Positions 8,175-17,138 of a stretch of DNA of 51,353 nucleotides are shown piece after piece. The stretch lies in contig SOIH01000022.1 in the NCBI GenBank assembly GCA_004376895.1, positions 1 through 51,353 of the forward strand. The letters run 5' to 3'. The notes beneath the pieces were generated by a model. It did no database searches, was not told the origin of the DNA, and worked only from the letters and a program-made list of their open reading frames with translations. Every line of letters begins with the position of its first letter. Positions within the stretch are counted from its first letter, which is position 1. Origin of the DNA: Anaerolineales bacterium. Its GTDB lineage: Bacteria > Chloroflexota > Anaerolineae > Anaerolineales > E44-bin32. The position numbers and the translations under genes were made by a program.

Positions 8175-10226
8175 TCAGGATGTATCGCCGGCCAGGATGC
8201 GCGCTCTCTGCCAGGGTGGCAGGTCTTCTTTTTCGACGAGCACCTCTCGCAGTTCGAAGATTTGATCCCGAAGGGCTGCCGCTTTTTCAAACTCAAGTGC
8301 TTCCGCAGCATAATGCATCTGCTTTTCGAATTCATTAATGAGCCGCACGAGTTCATCTTTTGGAAGTGTCTCAGGAGTCACCGACCTGTATTCTCCGGCT
8401 TGTTCGGCGACCGCTCTTGATGTGATTTGATCGGTCAGATCGCGTATTTCTTTGATGATGCTCATGGGCTCTATGCCGTGTTCTTCGTTATAGGCAGTCT
8501 GTTTCTTTCGCCGTCGTTCGGTCTCGTCGATCGCAAAGCGCATCGAATTGGTAATCTTGTCGGCATACATGATGACGCGACCGTTGATATGTCGGGCGGC
8601 ACGGCCGATCGTTTGTATGAGGGAAGTGCCAGATCGCAAGAAGCCTTCCTTATCGGCGTCGAGGATGGCGACCAGCGAAACCTCTGGAAGATCCAAGCCC
8701 TCCCGTAGAAGATTGATCCCCACGACAACATCAAAAACCCCCAGGCGTAAGTCACGCAAGATCGCCACGCGCTCGATGGTGTCGACCTCTGAATGAAGAT
8801 AGTGGACCTTGATGTCAAGTTCGAGGATGTAATCGGAGAGGTCCTCCGCCATTCGTTTTGTCAATGTTGTAACCAGTACTCGCTCGCCAATTTCAACCCG
8901 GCGGCGTATCTCGCCCACAAGGTTGTCAACCTGACCCTCTACGGGGCGTATTTCGACTTCGGGATCGACCAACCCCGTTGGGCGGATGATCTGCTCTACA
9001 ACTTGTGTAGCCTTCTCGAGTTCATAGGGACCGGGTGTGGCGGATGTGTAAATAACCTGACCAATTCGGGTCTCGAATTCGTCGAAGGAGAGCGGTCTAT
9101 TATCCAGGGCTGACGGCAGTCGAAAACCGAAATCTACCAGGGTCCCCTTGCGGGAGAGATCTCCGGCGTACATCCCCCGCACCTGAGGGATGGTCATATG
9201 TCCTTCGTCGATAATTAGGAGAAAATCCGGGGGGAAGTAATCGATAAGCGTCCACGGCGCCGATCCCGCCGAGCGTTGGTCGAGATGGCGGGAGTAGTTT
9301 TCGATGCCGGAGCAATATCCCACCTCTCTTAACATCTCGAGATCGTAGAAAGTGCGCTGTTCGAGACGCTGGGCTTCGAGAAGTTTCTCCTGCGATTTTA
9401 AATCAGCCAATCGATCTTGTAGCTCAATCTCGATGTCTTTAATTGCAGCCTCTAACTTCTCGCTTTCTGTGATGAAATGCTTTGCGGGAAAGACGCTGGC
9501 TATGGTGAGATCGCGCAGGAGTTCGCCAGTGAGCGGGTTAAAGCGGGTGATGCGCTCTAGTTCGTCTCCAAAAAAGCTCAGCCGCAAGCCCAGCTCCTCA
9601 TAAGCTGGGAGGATCTCAAGGGTATCGCCGCGCACCCGGAACACTCCGGGCTTCAATTCCATATCGTTGCGTTCGTAATGGCTTTCAACAAGCTGGCGCA
9701 AGAGCGCTTCGCGACGATATAGAGATCCCACCTCAAAATTAATGACAATCTGACCGTATGCTTCCGGGTTCCCAATCCCGTAGATACAGGAAACGGAAGC
9801 TACGACGATGACGTCTCGGCGCGAGATAACAGAGGCAGTTGTGCTGAGCCTGAGGCGGTCGATCTCCTCGTTGATATGCGTCTCTTTTTCGATATAAAGG
9901 TCATGCTTGGGTACATACGCCTCGGGTTGGTAGTAGTCGTAATAGGAGACGAAGTATTCGACGGCATTCTCCGGAAAGAACGATCTAAACTCCGCGTACA
10001 GCTGGGCGGCTAAGGTTTTATTATGGGCTAAGACGAGAGTGGGACGCTGTGTTCTGGCGATGACGTTGGCAATCGCGAAGGTTTTCCCCGTGCCTGTCGC
10101 GCCGAGAAGCACCTGATGCTTGTCGGCGCGCTCCAAACCTTGCAGGAGTTGTTCGATCGCCTCCGGCTGATCCCCGGTCGGCTGATAGGGTGCATGCAAT
10201 CGAAATTCATTCATCGGCGGGCTCAT
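8175..10226 (-). CDS. uvrB: excinuclease ABC subunit B
   Basis: A 683-residue UvrB, the full family length. It receives damaged DNA from UvrA, verifies the lesion through its beta-hairpin and recruits UvrC. Visible features are Walker A (GATGTGKT), the beta-hairpin region [12 protein letters not shown], helicase motif II as DEGH (most UvrBs have DESH), the TSATPGPYE segment, motif VI (QTIGRAARH) and the C-terminal UVR motif that contacts UvrC ([12 protein letters not shown]). The annotated start may be four codons early, since MNEFRL is also a typical beginning. It is transcribed alone, with a TATAAT upstream on the minus strand and convergent transcription at its end. Confidence 0.97.
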   Translation of the reverse strand: MSPPMNEFRLHAPYQPTGDQPEAIEQLLQGLERADKHQVLLGATGTGKTFAIANVIARTQRPTLVLAHNKTLAAQLYAEFRSFFPENAVEYFVSYYDYYQPEAYVPKHDLYIEKETHINEEIDRLRLSTTASVISRRDVIVVASVSCIYGIGNPEAYGQIVINFEVGSLYRREALLRQLVESHYERNDMELKPGVFRVRGDTLEILPAYEELGLRLSFFGDELERITRFNPLTGELLRDLTIASVFPAKHFITESEKLEAAIKDIEIELQDRLADLKSQEKLLEAQRLEQRTFYDLEMLREVGYCSGIENYSRHLDQRSAGSAPWTLIDYFPPDFLLIIDEGHMTIPQVRGMYAGDLSRKGTLVDFGFRLPSALDNRPLSFDEFETRIGQVIYTSATPGPYELEKATQVVEQIIRPTGLVDPEVEIRPVEGQVDNLVGEIRRRVEIGERVLVTTLTKRMAEDLSDYILELDIKVHYLHSEVDTIERVAILRDLRLGVFDVVVGINLLREGLDLPEVSLVAILDADKEGFLRSGTSLIQTIGRAARHINGRVIMYADKITNSMRFAIDETERRRKKQTAYNEEHGIEPMSIIKEIRDLTDQITSRAVAEQAGEYRSVTPETLPKDELVRLINEFEKQMHYAAEALEFEKAAALRDQIFELREVLVEKEDLPPWQRARILAGDTS

Positions 10227-10250
10227 CGGAAGCGAACAAATGTGCGGGTT

Positions 10251-10256
10251 ATTATA
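10251..10256 (-). promoter_or_regulatory. TATAAT -10 box of uvrB
   Basis: The minus strand reads TATAAT at 10256-10251, 24 bases before the uvrB start codon. No clear -35 element or LexA-type operator was recognised. Confidence 0.4.
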
Positions 10257-10312
10257 TCATGCGAGCGAGGCTTGTTCTCTGGGTATAGAGGCTCAATAAG
10301 CCTGGTAGGAGG

Positions 10313-11383
10313 TTATTTGGAGGTGATGTAAATTGGGTTGCTGAAGATCCAACTACGTAGCTTCCCCTTGTATCGTAAGTAAGCTTCAGCGCGGTACACC
10401 CCCGGCTGGTTGACAGTGTGCACTGCGGTTTCCTGGTAGTCCCATCGGTGGATTTCCTCACCATCACGCAATAGGCGGATCTCCGCCCGCTTAGGGACGC
10501 TGATCTTCAGGGTGACACCAAAACGGATCCCGGTTGTGTCGCCCATTTCAACCTCGCCTTTTTCGCCTTGGGCAGTAAAACGAAAACCACGCGTTGAGGA
10601 GGGGAGGTCGTATCCTATGAAGCAATTACCTTCTCGAATGGCGTGAAACAACCGTCTACGGTCGATCTCGAAATCCCCTGTTAGGGGCTCCCGCAGGAGA
10701 ACGTGCGTGTTGACTGTTCTGAAGAGGAATTCATAGGGGAAGATTGTACGCTTGAGCGGGCCTAACCTCACGGGAGTGGAGTGGGCATCTGTTCCCCCAA
10801 TGGCGACGATCTTCTTGCCAGAAGCGAGCAGGCGATCCCAGCGTTCGAGAACACTGGGGAAAGGTCCGGAGGCGATCAACGTAGGATTGTACGCATACCA
10901 GATCGAGCGAGGCAGCGAAGTCAAGAGCGATTTGAATTCGCTCATAACGTTCCATAATTCCAATCCAGTGAAGCCTTCCACTTCCCAATCAACCCAAGAG
11001 AGATCATCTTCATTAAATGCAGGCGCGGCGGGGTCCGTTGGGTGGGCGATAAAAGATAGACCGCCCTCCTGTGTGACAGCGTCTACCAATCCCTGTGGAT
11101 CATAGGCGTGCGGACTGAGTTCGCAGAGTGTTTCGTAGACCAATAAGTGGTTCTTTTGAGGTTCTCGTGCTTGGTCGTGGATCTCCTCTCCCGTCAAGAG
11201 GAGAACCCGCTGGCGGTCAAGGTAGCGGTATCCATCCATCCCATCAACCCAGACATTGTGGTCCGTGACGATAACGAAATCGAGTCCAGCCTTGATAGCC
11301 GCTAGGGCGATGTCCTCATGGCTGCCATGTCCGTCAGAATAGTTCGTATGTGTATGCAAGTTGCCAACGTATTCGTATGCCAC
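10313..11383 (-). CDS. CehA/McbA-type PHP metallohydrolase
   Basis: A 356-residue protein with a PHP metallo-phosphoesterase domain (about 1-240) and a C-terminal beta-rich domain. Metal-binding motifs are NLHTHTNYSDG at the N-terminus, VTDHNVW, TGEEI, FIAHPTDP and GGTDAHSTP, the standard PHP set of His and Asp ligands. The C-terminal part (LKISVPKRAEIRLLRDGEEI) resembles the Ig-like extension of CehA/McbA-like hydrolases. No signal peptide is present, so it is cytoplasmic. The substrate is unknown: family members include carbamate hydrolases, but most are uncharacterised. It is the downstream member of a two-gene minus-strand unit, 40 bases from its neighbour. Confidence 0.82.
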   Translation of the reverse strand: MAYEYVGNLHTHTNYSDGHGSHEDIALAAIKAGLDFVIVTDHNVWVDGMDGYRYLDRQRVLLLTGEEIHDQAREPQKNHLLVYETLCELSPHAYDPQGLVDAVTQEGGLSFIAHPTDPAAPAFNEDDLSWVDWEVEGFTGLELWNVMSEFKSLLTSLPRSIWYAYNPTLIASGPFPSVLERWDRLLASGKKIVAIGGTDAHSTPVRLGPLKRTIFPYEFLFRTVNTHVLLREPLTGDFEIDRRRLFHAIREGNCFIGYDLPSSTRGFRFTAQGEKGEVEMGDTTGIRFGVTLKISVPKRAEIRLLRDGEEIHRWDYQETAVHTVNQPGVYRAEAYLRYKGKLRSWIFSNPIYITSK

Positions 11384-11423
11384 AACTGTCCCTAGATTCG
11401 ACTTATCTTTTGGAGAACGATAT

Positions 11424-11789
11424 TTACTTTTCTCTGCCGTTTTCCCGGTTGCGTCCTGCGTCGCTGGGAGTGATCAACTGCGCGCCGACTTGGGCACAAA
11501 CTCCGATGAGCTGTTGGCGTTGTGCAGGAGAGAGCGGAGCGAGGTGCGTTACAACAAGCTCGACCTGTTCACGAAGCAGGTGATCAAGGAGCGTGCGCCA
11601 TCTGCTTCCCGCAGGTTTTTCATCGATTAAAACACTGAGTTTATCTGGATCGTAAGGACCGATGAGGTCCTCCAATTCTCGTTTAAAATCATTATCGAAG
11701 TGAAGCCATCGAAAAAACGGTCCCGTTTCAGAGACTTCAAGGGGGTGACGGTCGATGATATAGACAATGATCGGTTTTAGATTAGACAA
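11424..11789 (-). CDS. hypothetical protein
   Basis: A 121-residue protein I do not recognise. It has alternating beta-like and alpha-like stretches (IIVYIIDRHPL, then KLSVLIDEKP, then VELVVTHLAPLSP), compatible with a small alpha/beta fold, and a charged tail. There are no Cys pairs, TM segments or signal. The start is TTG at 11789; no strong ribosome binding site is visible. It lies 40 bases upstream of the PHP hydrolase on the same strand and is likely co-transcribed with it. Coding quality is good, since the frame is open and continuous and the competing plus-strand frames look poor. Confidence 0.55.
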   Translation of the reverse strand: MSNLKPIIVYIIDRHPLEVSETGPFFRWLHFDNDFKRELEDLIGPYDPDKLSVLIDEKPAGSRWRTLLDHLLREQVELVVTHLAPLSPAQRQQLIGVCAQVGAQLITPSDAGRNRENGREK

Positions 11790-11964
11790 TGTTCGTTCCG
11801 AATATCATAATTATTTCTGATTTGGATCAAAGCTTAGCACAAGGACGCTGTTGAAGCAACGATTCATCAAAGCCCCCGGGAAATAGCACCCCCCGCATAT
11901 TTGTTCTTGACCTACATCGACATGGAAGCCGATTAGATCGAATACAGCGATCTGCGGTGGAGAG

Positions 11965-11970
11965 TATAAT
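11965..11970 (+). promoter_or_regulatory. TATAAT -10 box of the CAP-domain lipoprotein gene
   Basis: A perfect TATAAT lies 21 bases before ATG 11992, giving a leader of about 15 bases with GAGG at 11981-11984. No convincing -35 element is seen. Confidence 0.5.
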
Positions 11971-11991
11971 CAGCAAATTCGAGGCGACGCA

Positions 11992-12648
11992 ATGAAATCC
12001 AGAGCCTTATCAATATCTCTTATGCTGCTGCTCTTTTTACTGAGCAGCGCGTGTCAATTCACGGACCAAACTTTAGATGATGAGCGGTTTGCATCCCAAC
12101 AAACCCCTGACCGTCCCTTCAGACCGCTTCAAGTTACCCTGAGTGCCCCTCAAGATAGCAAATCATCAGGCTCCGTAGAGCGTACGGGCGAAGAGGCGCC
12201 GTTTATCGAGAAACCTACGCTAACGGAGGATCTTGATACCGCAATTTCTTCAACCACGGATGCCCTGCTCTCGGCGATCAATGTCCGCAGAGCGCTGGAG
12301 GGCTGGCCGCCTCTTGTCCGTCAGGCTGCACTTACTGAAATTGCGAACAATAGAGCCATCGACATGTCGGTACATGCATATCTTAGCCATGAAGATCCTA
12401 AAACGGCGGAGATTCTCGTTGAGAATATGCTCATCGAGATGGGGTATCAAGGTCAGGTGGCGGAACTGGTCTATGCTGCAAACGAACCGCTTGATCGTCT
12501 GGGTGAGATCGCGATCGATGAGTGGTTTGATGATCCCGACACACGCTCTGTGCTTCTCAGTCCCGGTTTCCGTTACATTGGGATTGGGATGATGGGCGAC
12601 GGAACGACGTGGAAGATCGTGCAAGTCCTGGCGGAATACGGACCTTAA
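11992..12648 (+). CDS. CAP-domain (SCP/YkwD-like) lipoprotein
   Basis: A 218-residue exported lipoprotein. The signal peptide ends in a lipobox, LSSAC, near residue 21, so it should be lipidated by Lgt (encoded at 28412) and held on the outer face of the membrane. After a Ser/Pro-rich linker, a CAP-like domain runs from about residue 80: INVRRALEGWPPL, then a helix with DMSVHAYLSHEDP and the closing strand WKIVQVLAEYGP. The usual second CAP histidine region is not obvious, so catalytic or metal-binding function is uncertain. Bacterial CAP proteins are mostly of unknown function. It precedes polX by 13 bases and may share its transcript. Confidence 0.72.
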   Translation: MKSRALSISLMLLLFLLSSACQFTDQTLDDERFASQQTPDRPFRPLQVTLSAPQDSKSSGSVERTGEEAPFIEKPTLTEDLDTAISSTTDALLSAINVRRALEGWPPLVRQAALTEIANNRAIDMSVHAYLSHEDPKTAEILVENMLIEMGYQGQVAELVYAANEPLDRLGEIAIDEWFDDPDTRSVLLSPGFRYIGIGMMGDGTTWKIVQVLAEYGP

Positions 12649-12661
12649 TGGAGAATTCAGG

Positions 12662-14386
12662 GTGAAGAATCGCGAGATAGCGGAAATCTTCGAAACGATC
12701 GCCGACCTGCTCGAGATCAAAGGAGAGACTATCTACCGTGTTGTCGCTTATCGGCGGGCAGGGGAAGTCCTGCGTTCGCTTGGCCGTGACGTCAATAATG
12801 TCTGGGAGGAGGGCAGTCTGGAGTCCATCCCCGGCGTGGGGAAGGCAATTGCAGCGAAGATCGACGAACTCCTCCGCACCGATCACCTCGAATTCTACGA
12901 GAAACTAACCGCGGAAGTCCCACCGGGATTGGCGGATGTGCTCAAGGTAGGGGGTGTGGGCCCGAAGACAGCCGCTCGTTTCTGGAGGGAGCTGGGTATC
13001 ACCGCAATTGACGAGTTAGAGCAAGCTGCCAAAAAAGGGAAGCTTCGCCAACTCAGCGGCATCGGTGAACGCTCTGAAGCACGCATCCTGGAGAATATCA
13101 TTGCCCTGAAACGGCAGCATACGGGGCGAGTCTTGCTTGGTGAGGCGTGGACTACTGCTCAAGAGCTCCTATCCCGATTACGAGAAATAGAAGGCGTTCA
13201 GCGCGCAGAGGCGGCGGGGAGCCTTCGCCGAATGCGGGAGACCGTCGGTGATCTGGATCTGTTGGTCGGCGCGGAGGATATCCCGCTTGTCATCCAGGCT
13301 TTTATCGCTTTCCCTGAAGTTGACCGTGTGTTGGGGCAAGGGGGGACTAAAGCCAGCGTGGAATTGATCGATGGCTTCCGAGTTCAACTTTGGGCTCATC
13401 AACCAGAGCGCTTTGGGAGCGCGCTGCAGTATGCGACCGGTTCCCAGGGGCACAATGTGCGCTTACGTGAGGCTGCCCAAAAAGCGGGGTTATCGCTCTC
13501 TGAACACGGCTACCAAGATCAAGAAGGCGGCAAGATCTTCTGCCCGGATGAGGAGGAAGTTTATACTGTTCTGGGGTTGCCATGGATTCCGCCCACGCTA
13601 CGTGAGGATCGCGGTGAGATAAAAGCAGCGAAGGAGGGTGAACTGCCACAGCTGGTAGAGCTAGAAGACTTAAAGGGAGAGCTCCATACTCATTCCGTTT
13701 GGAGCGATGGGAAGTCGAGCATTGTGGAGATGGCAGAAGCCGCTATCGAGCTGGGGATGGAGTATCTTGTGATCTCGGATCATTCCCGCAGTCTCGGAAT
13801 CGCTGGCGGACTCTCGATCGAGGATTTGCGTGCGCAGCGGGCAGAAATCAAGCGTGTGCAGAAAAAAATTGGGAAGAATCTTACTTTAATCCAAGGTAGT
13901 GAGGTGGAAATACTTGCGAACGGGGAACTGGATTATCCAGATGAGATCCTGCAGGAATTAGATATCGTGATTGCCTCGTTGCATACATCTTTGCGCCAAC
14001 CGCGCGAGCAAGTAACGGAGCGCTTGCTGAGATCTATCAAGAATCCACACGTCGACATCATTGCCCATCTTACCGGTCGCCTTATTGGGAAGCGCGACCC
14101 TGCTGATTTGGATATTGAGGCCATTCTTCGAGCAGCAGCCAAGCACGATGTAGTGCTGGAGATCAACTCCAATCCCGAACGGTTGGATCTGAAAGATACA
14201 CACGCCCGGCAGGCGCTTGAATCAGGCTGCCGGCTGGCGATCAACACCGATGCACACCATCCTGATCATCTCGCCTTCCGCAGATTTGGCGTGGGAACGG
14301 CACAACGTGCCTGGGCGGAAGCGCCCTCTATCGTGAACACATGGCCGCTGGAGCGGCTCCAGGCATGGTTAAAATCCCGAGTATAG
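12662..14386 (+). CDS. polX: DNA polymerase X with PHP domain (PolX)
   Basis: A 574-residue bacterial family X polymerase, the full usual length. It fills gaps in base-excision repair; the PHP domain gives 3'-5' exonuclease and AP-endonuclease activity in characterised members. Order of domains: an N-terminal 8-kDa region with helix-hairpin-helix motifs (IPGVGKAIAAKI, VGGVGPKTAARF, LSGIGERSEARI), then the nucleotidyltransferase core with AAGSLRR followed by GDLDLLVG (catalytic Asp pair), then PHP from about residue 335 with ELHTHSVWSDG, ISDHSRSLG, SEVEI, ASLHTS and INTDAHHPDHL. The start is GTG 12662 with GGAG just upstream. Confidence 0.95.
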   Translation: MKNREIAEIFETIADLLEIKGETIYRVVAYRRAGEVLRSLGRDVNNVWEEGSLESIPGVGKAIAAKIDELLRTDHLEFYEKLTAEVPPGLADVLKVGGVGPKTAARFWRELGITAIDELEQAAKKGKLRQLSGIGERSEARILENIIALKRQHTGRVLLGEAWTTAQELLSRLREIEGVQRAEAAGSLRRMRETVGDLDLLVGAEDIPLVIQAFIAFPEVDRVLGQGGTKASVELIDGFRVQLWAHQPERFGSALQYATGSQGHNVRLREAAQKAGLSLSEHGYQDQEGGKIFCPDEEEVYTVLGLPWIPPTLREDRGEIKAAKEGELPQLVELEDLKGELHTHSVWSDGKSSIVEMAEAAIELGMEYLVISDHSRSLGIAGGLSIEDLRAQRAEIKRVQKKIGKNLTLIQGSEVEILANGELDYPDEILQELDIVIASLHTSLRQPREQVTERLLRSIKNPHVDIIAHLTGRLIGKRDPADLDIEAILRAAAKHDVVLEINSNPERLDLKDTHARQALESGCRLAINTDAHHPDHLAFRRFGVGTAQRAWAEAPSIVNTWPLERLQAWLKSRV

Positions 14387-14401
14387 ATCACACCTAACCG
14401 C

Positions 14402-14430
14402 AACCTCTTAGACCTTAAGGGGTTAATCTC
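14402..14430 (+). terminator. probable terminator after polX
   Basis: AACCTCTTA (14402-14410) pairs with TAAGGGGTT (14416-14424), with one G-T wobble, over a five-base loop; AATCTCTTTA follows. The U-run is imperfect. Confidence 0.45.
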
Positions 14431-14475
14431 TTTAGAGCAATAATCGTTGGATATATAGACCAAGGAGAGGAACTG

Positions 14476-15330
14476 ATGTCGAAGATTGCCATAGTTACAG
14501 ATAGCACAGCTTATATTCCCCAAAAACTCGTCGATCAATATGACATAAAAGTCGCCGCATCCTATTCAATATGGGATGGCGGCAAGGAAATGTATCGCGA
14601 CGGAACGGAGATGTCCCCTTCTGAGTTCTATGCTCGTTTGAAGGAGAGCGCGGATATTCCATCAACATCTCAAGCTACTGCTGCCGATTTCGAAGAGATT
14701 TTTAAGCCGCTGGTTGCTGAGGGTAGACCCATCCTCGCCATTCACGTATCTCCGAAGCTCTCAGGGACTTTGCAGTCCGCAACTTTAGCGAAGGAGAACT
14801 TCCCGGGCGCGAAAATTGATCTTGTCGACTCCATGTCAACATCGATGGAATTGGGATTACATGTTTTAGCGGCAGCTCGTGCTGTTGAGGCAGGGAAATC
14901 CTTCGAAGAAGTTGTCGAACTCGCTCATAAAGCGAAAAATCACACCGGGATATTCTTTGTTGTAGACACGCTCGAATATCTCCACCGCAACGGCCGCATT
15001 GGGGGGGCAAAGAAGTTGCTCGGCACTGCGCTGAGCCTGAAACCGCTTCTCCATGTTGAAGACGGACAAGTGGAGGCTTTTGAGAATGTAAGGACGAAAA
15101 CGAAAGCAAAAGCCAGGCTGTTAGATATCGTGGGGGAAAAGCTCGAGGGTAAGCAAAACGTGCGCATAGCGAGTCTGCACGCAGCGACCGAAGAAGAAGC
15201 GCTTGAATTACTCCGGGAAGCAGAGGAAAGATTTAAACCTGTCGAGTCCATCCTCGCCGAAGTCAGCCCGGCTGTTGGTGCGAACGTCGGCCCCGGGACT
15301 GTGGGTTTAGCTTTCAGTACTGACCTTTAA
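14476..15330 (+). CDS. DegV family protein (fatty-acid-binding)
   Basis: A 284-residue DegV/FakB-type protein. FakB proteins present fatty acids to the kinase FakA, which activates them for phospholipid synthesis; many DegV proteins bind lipid without a known partner. Seen here are the N-terminal VTDSTAYIP motif, SQATAADFEEIF, HVSPKLSGTLQSA and VDTLEYLHRNGRIG, all characteristic. GGAGAGG at 14463-14469 gives a good ribosome binding site. No fakA/DAK gene is in the window, so a FakB role rests on family resemblance only. It stands alone between terminator-like structures. Confidence 0.9.
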   Translation: MSKIAIVTDSTAYIPQKLVDQYDIKVAASYSIWDGGKEMYRDGTEMSPSEFYARLKESADIPSTSQATAADFEEIFKPLVAEGRPILAIHVSPKLSGTLQSATLAKENFPGAKIDLVDSMSTSMELGLHVLAAARAVEAGKSFEEVVELAHKAKNHTGIFFVVDTLEYLHRNGRIGGAKKLLGTALSLKPLLHVEDGQVEAFENVRTKTKAKARLLDIVGEKLEGKQNVRIASLHAATEEEALELLREAEERFKPVESILAEVSPAVGANVGPGTVGLAFSTDL

Positions 15331-15399
15331 GCTTGGGGGTTTCAAGTCGGCAGTCATAAACACCGATAGCAACCAAGAAATTCCTGAACTGTAATAGAA

Positions 15400-15435
15400 G
15401 GACCTCCCAGAAGGCGAGATCATACTGGGAGGTCC
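15400..15435. repeat. perfect inverted repeat after the DegV gene
   Basis: GGACCTCCCAG (15400-15410) and CTGGGAGGTCC (15425-15435) form an 11-bp perfect stem over a 14-base loop. No T-tract follows, so it is either a weak terminator for the DegV gene or a dispersed palindrome. Its CCTCCC/GGGAGG core recurs in the hairpins at 4716 and 29328. Confidence 0.65.
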
Positions 15436-15651
15436 ATATGGTTAATCCTTCCAGTTATTGACTCCAGGCAGCCTGCGTTAGGACGAGGGGCTTTTTAGGT
15501 CCCGCTGAAGAAGTGGGAGAAATTACCCGATAAGTGTAGAATACCGGGCATGGCACTTCTGGTGCCTGTACGCGCCTGAAGGTTCTCCATGGGGTATGAT
15601 GCGGCGACCATTAAGATTCAGTATTTCTTCGTATTTATATCTACGTACTCA

Positions 15652-15751
15652 TGTCATTTTGAGCGACCGTAGGGTGCGGAGAATCTCGGCTATGCCTAAT
15701 ATCACTATAGTCGGGCGAGATTCTTCGTCGCGCTGCTCCTCAGAATGACAA
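15652..15751. repeat. 100-base palindromic REP/MITE-like element
   Basis: The left arm 15652-15688 and right arm 15715-15751 are imperfect inverted copies (about 37 bases each) that begin TGTCATTTTGAG and end in CTCAGAATGACA when read outward. The element carries no ORF. A related sequence ending in the same CCTCAGAATGACA lies at 50281-50336, so it is a dispersed family in this genome. Palindromes of this sort, with ends like GTCATTCTGAG, are familiar from many draft genomes. The rest of 15436-15651 holds nothing I can name. Confidence 0.7.
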
Positions 15752-15822
15752 TGGTGCGAGGGGCTTGAGCAGTTATATTTCTTCATAGTGAATGTAGTGG
15801 CGAAAACGGTTGAGGAGATCAC

Positions 15823-15828
15823 TATAAT
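15823..15828 (+). promoter_or_regulatory. TATAAT -10 box of the octahaem cytochrome operon
   Basis: A perfect TATAAT is followed six bases later by an in-frame TTG (15835), then GAGGAG (15841-15846) and ATG 15853. Transcription should start near 15835 and give an 18-base leader for the ATG start. No consensus -35 element is visible. Confidence 0.5.
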
Positions 15829-15852
15829 TGACCATTGCAAGAGGAGATTGTC

Positions 15853-17136
15853 ATGGGTGAGGAGAAAGCTGTTGCAAAAGATGGGTTAAGCGCTCCACGC
15901 GTTCTGGTCTTAGGGCTGGTGGTTGTGATTATCGTCCTCGGTCTTGCGTTTGTCATCCAAACGTATGCATCCGCGCTTACTCTACCTGTAATTGAAAAGG
16001 TAGATGCTCTAGCAACGAGCAAGGATGATTGTGTAGTCTGTCACCGCGAGACGTCGCCGGGCATCGTCCAGCAGTTTGGGACTAGTTCGATGGCAGCTGG
16101 CGAAGTGGAGTGCAGAGATTGCCATGAGGTCGAGGCAGATTATCCAGGAGCGGTTGAACATGAGGGTGGTTTTGTATTGAAGGAACCATCGCCGGCGATG
16201 TGTGAGCGCTGTCACGAGGATGAAGTCGCTCAATTCAACCAGAGCCGGCATGCTTTACCGGCATATGTCGCTTATCAGGGGACACAAAATCTAAGCGATG
16301 ACCTGCTTGCCCTGTATGAGGGGGTCCCTGAAGGTGGATACCAACCGGATAAAATGCGGAATGCGCTTCATGCTTTGGAAGGCGAAGCCATCACATATTT
16401 TGCTTGTGAACAGTGCCATAACATCGGCAAGCCAAAAGCGGATGGATCTGTCGGAGATTGTACGAAGTGCCATTTACGGCACGAATTCAGCATCGAGCAG
16501 GCTCGCAAACCTGAGACCTGCGGCGCATGCCACATCGGTCCTGATCACCCGCAATGGGAGATTTATCAGGAGTCGCCCCACGGCATCGCCTATATGACCG
16601 GCGGTGACCGGTGGCATTGGGAAGCGGAATCGGGCACGCTCACCGTCGTAGATTTCCCAGCGCCGACCTGCGCGACCTGTCACTTCAGCGGATTCGGGAC
16701 AAGCTCGACAACCCACGATGTCGGGGACCGGCTTACGTGGTATCTATTCGCCCCAATAAGCCCGCGAAGACCCGCTTGGCAGGAAAATCTGGAGCGCATG
16801 CAGGGCGTCTGCCAGGCATGCCACAATACAACATTCATCGACGAATTCTTCAATGCGGCCGATGCGGCAACGGAAGCAGTGAATGCACGGGTTGTAGAGA
16901 GCAATGAGATCGTCCAGCCCTTGAAAGACCAAGACTTACTGACAAAAGAGCCTTTCGACGAACCGTTTGATTTTGTGTATTTCGAGCTCTGGCACCACTG
17001 GGGCCGCACTGCGAAATTCGGCGTCTGGATGCAGGGTCCTGATTACGTTCAGTGGCATGGGGCGTATGAGGTTCTTAGCGATCTGGCTGAATTGAACGAG
17101 ATGGTGGAGGAGAAGCTGGCGACCGAGGGGCAATAA
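15853..17136 (+). CDS. membrane-anchored octahaem cytochrome c, HAO-like
   Basis: A 427-residue multihaem cytochrome with an N-terminal TM anchor (about residues 16-40) and the rest exported. There are eight CxxCH haem sites, from CVVCH (Cys60) through CRDCH, CERCH, CEQCH, CTKCH, CGACH and CATCH to CQACH near residue 320. The stretch CGACHIGPDHPQWEIYQ followed by SPHGIAY is characteristic of the hydroxylamine-oxidoreductase-like octahaem family, as is the C-terminal GPDYVQWHGAYE. Family members oxidise hydroxylamine or hydrazine, or reduce nitrite or hydroxylamine; which applies here cannot be told from sequence. It was shortened to ATG 15853 because of GAGGAG six bases upstream. Two bases separate it from the membrane protein below, so they form an operon. 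Confidence 0.88.
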   Translation: MGEEKAVAKDGLSAPRVLVLGLVVVIIVLGLAFVIQTYASALTLPVIEKVDALATSKDDCVVCHRETSPGIVQQFGTSSMAAGEVECRDCHEVEADYPGAVEHEGGFVLKEPSPAMCERCHEDEVAQFNQSRHALPAYVAYQGTQNLSDDLLALYEGVPEGGYQPDKMRNALHALEGEAITYFACEQCHNIGKPKADGSVGDCTKCHLRHEFSIEQARKPETCGACHIGPDHPQWEIYQESPHGIAYMTGGDRWHWEAESGTLTVVDFPAPTCATCHFSGFGTSSTTHDVGDRLTWYLFAPISPRRPAWQENLERMQGVCQACHNTTFIDEFFNAADAATEAVNARVVESNEIVQPLKDQDLLTKEPFDEPFDFVYFELWHHWGRTAKFGVWMQGPDYVQWHGAYEVLSDLAELNEMVEEKLATEGQ

Positions 17137-17138
17137 AT

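Noticed and set aside
8636-8640. UvrB motif II read as DEGH instead of DESH as a sign of inactivity
   Set aside because: All other helicase and beta-hairpin motifs are intact, and Gly at this place is a mild change, so loss of function is not supported. The codon position itself was not pinned down.
8427-8818. Several plus- and minus-strand ORFs inside uvrB
   Set aside because: They are shadow frames of uvrB with no domain content or ribosome binding site.
15331-15650. Possible riboswitch or attenuator upstream of the octahaem operon
   Set aside because: Only a plain inverted repeat without a recognisable riboswitch core, and the predicted transcription start is downstream of it.
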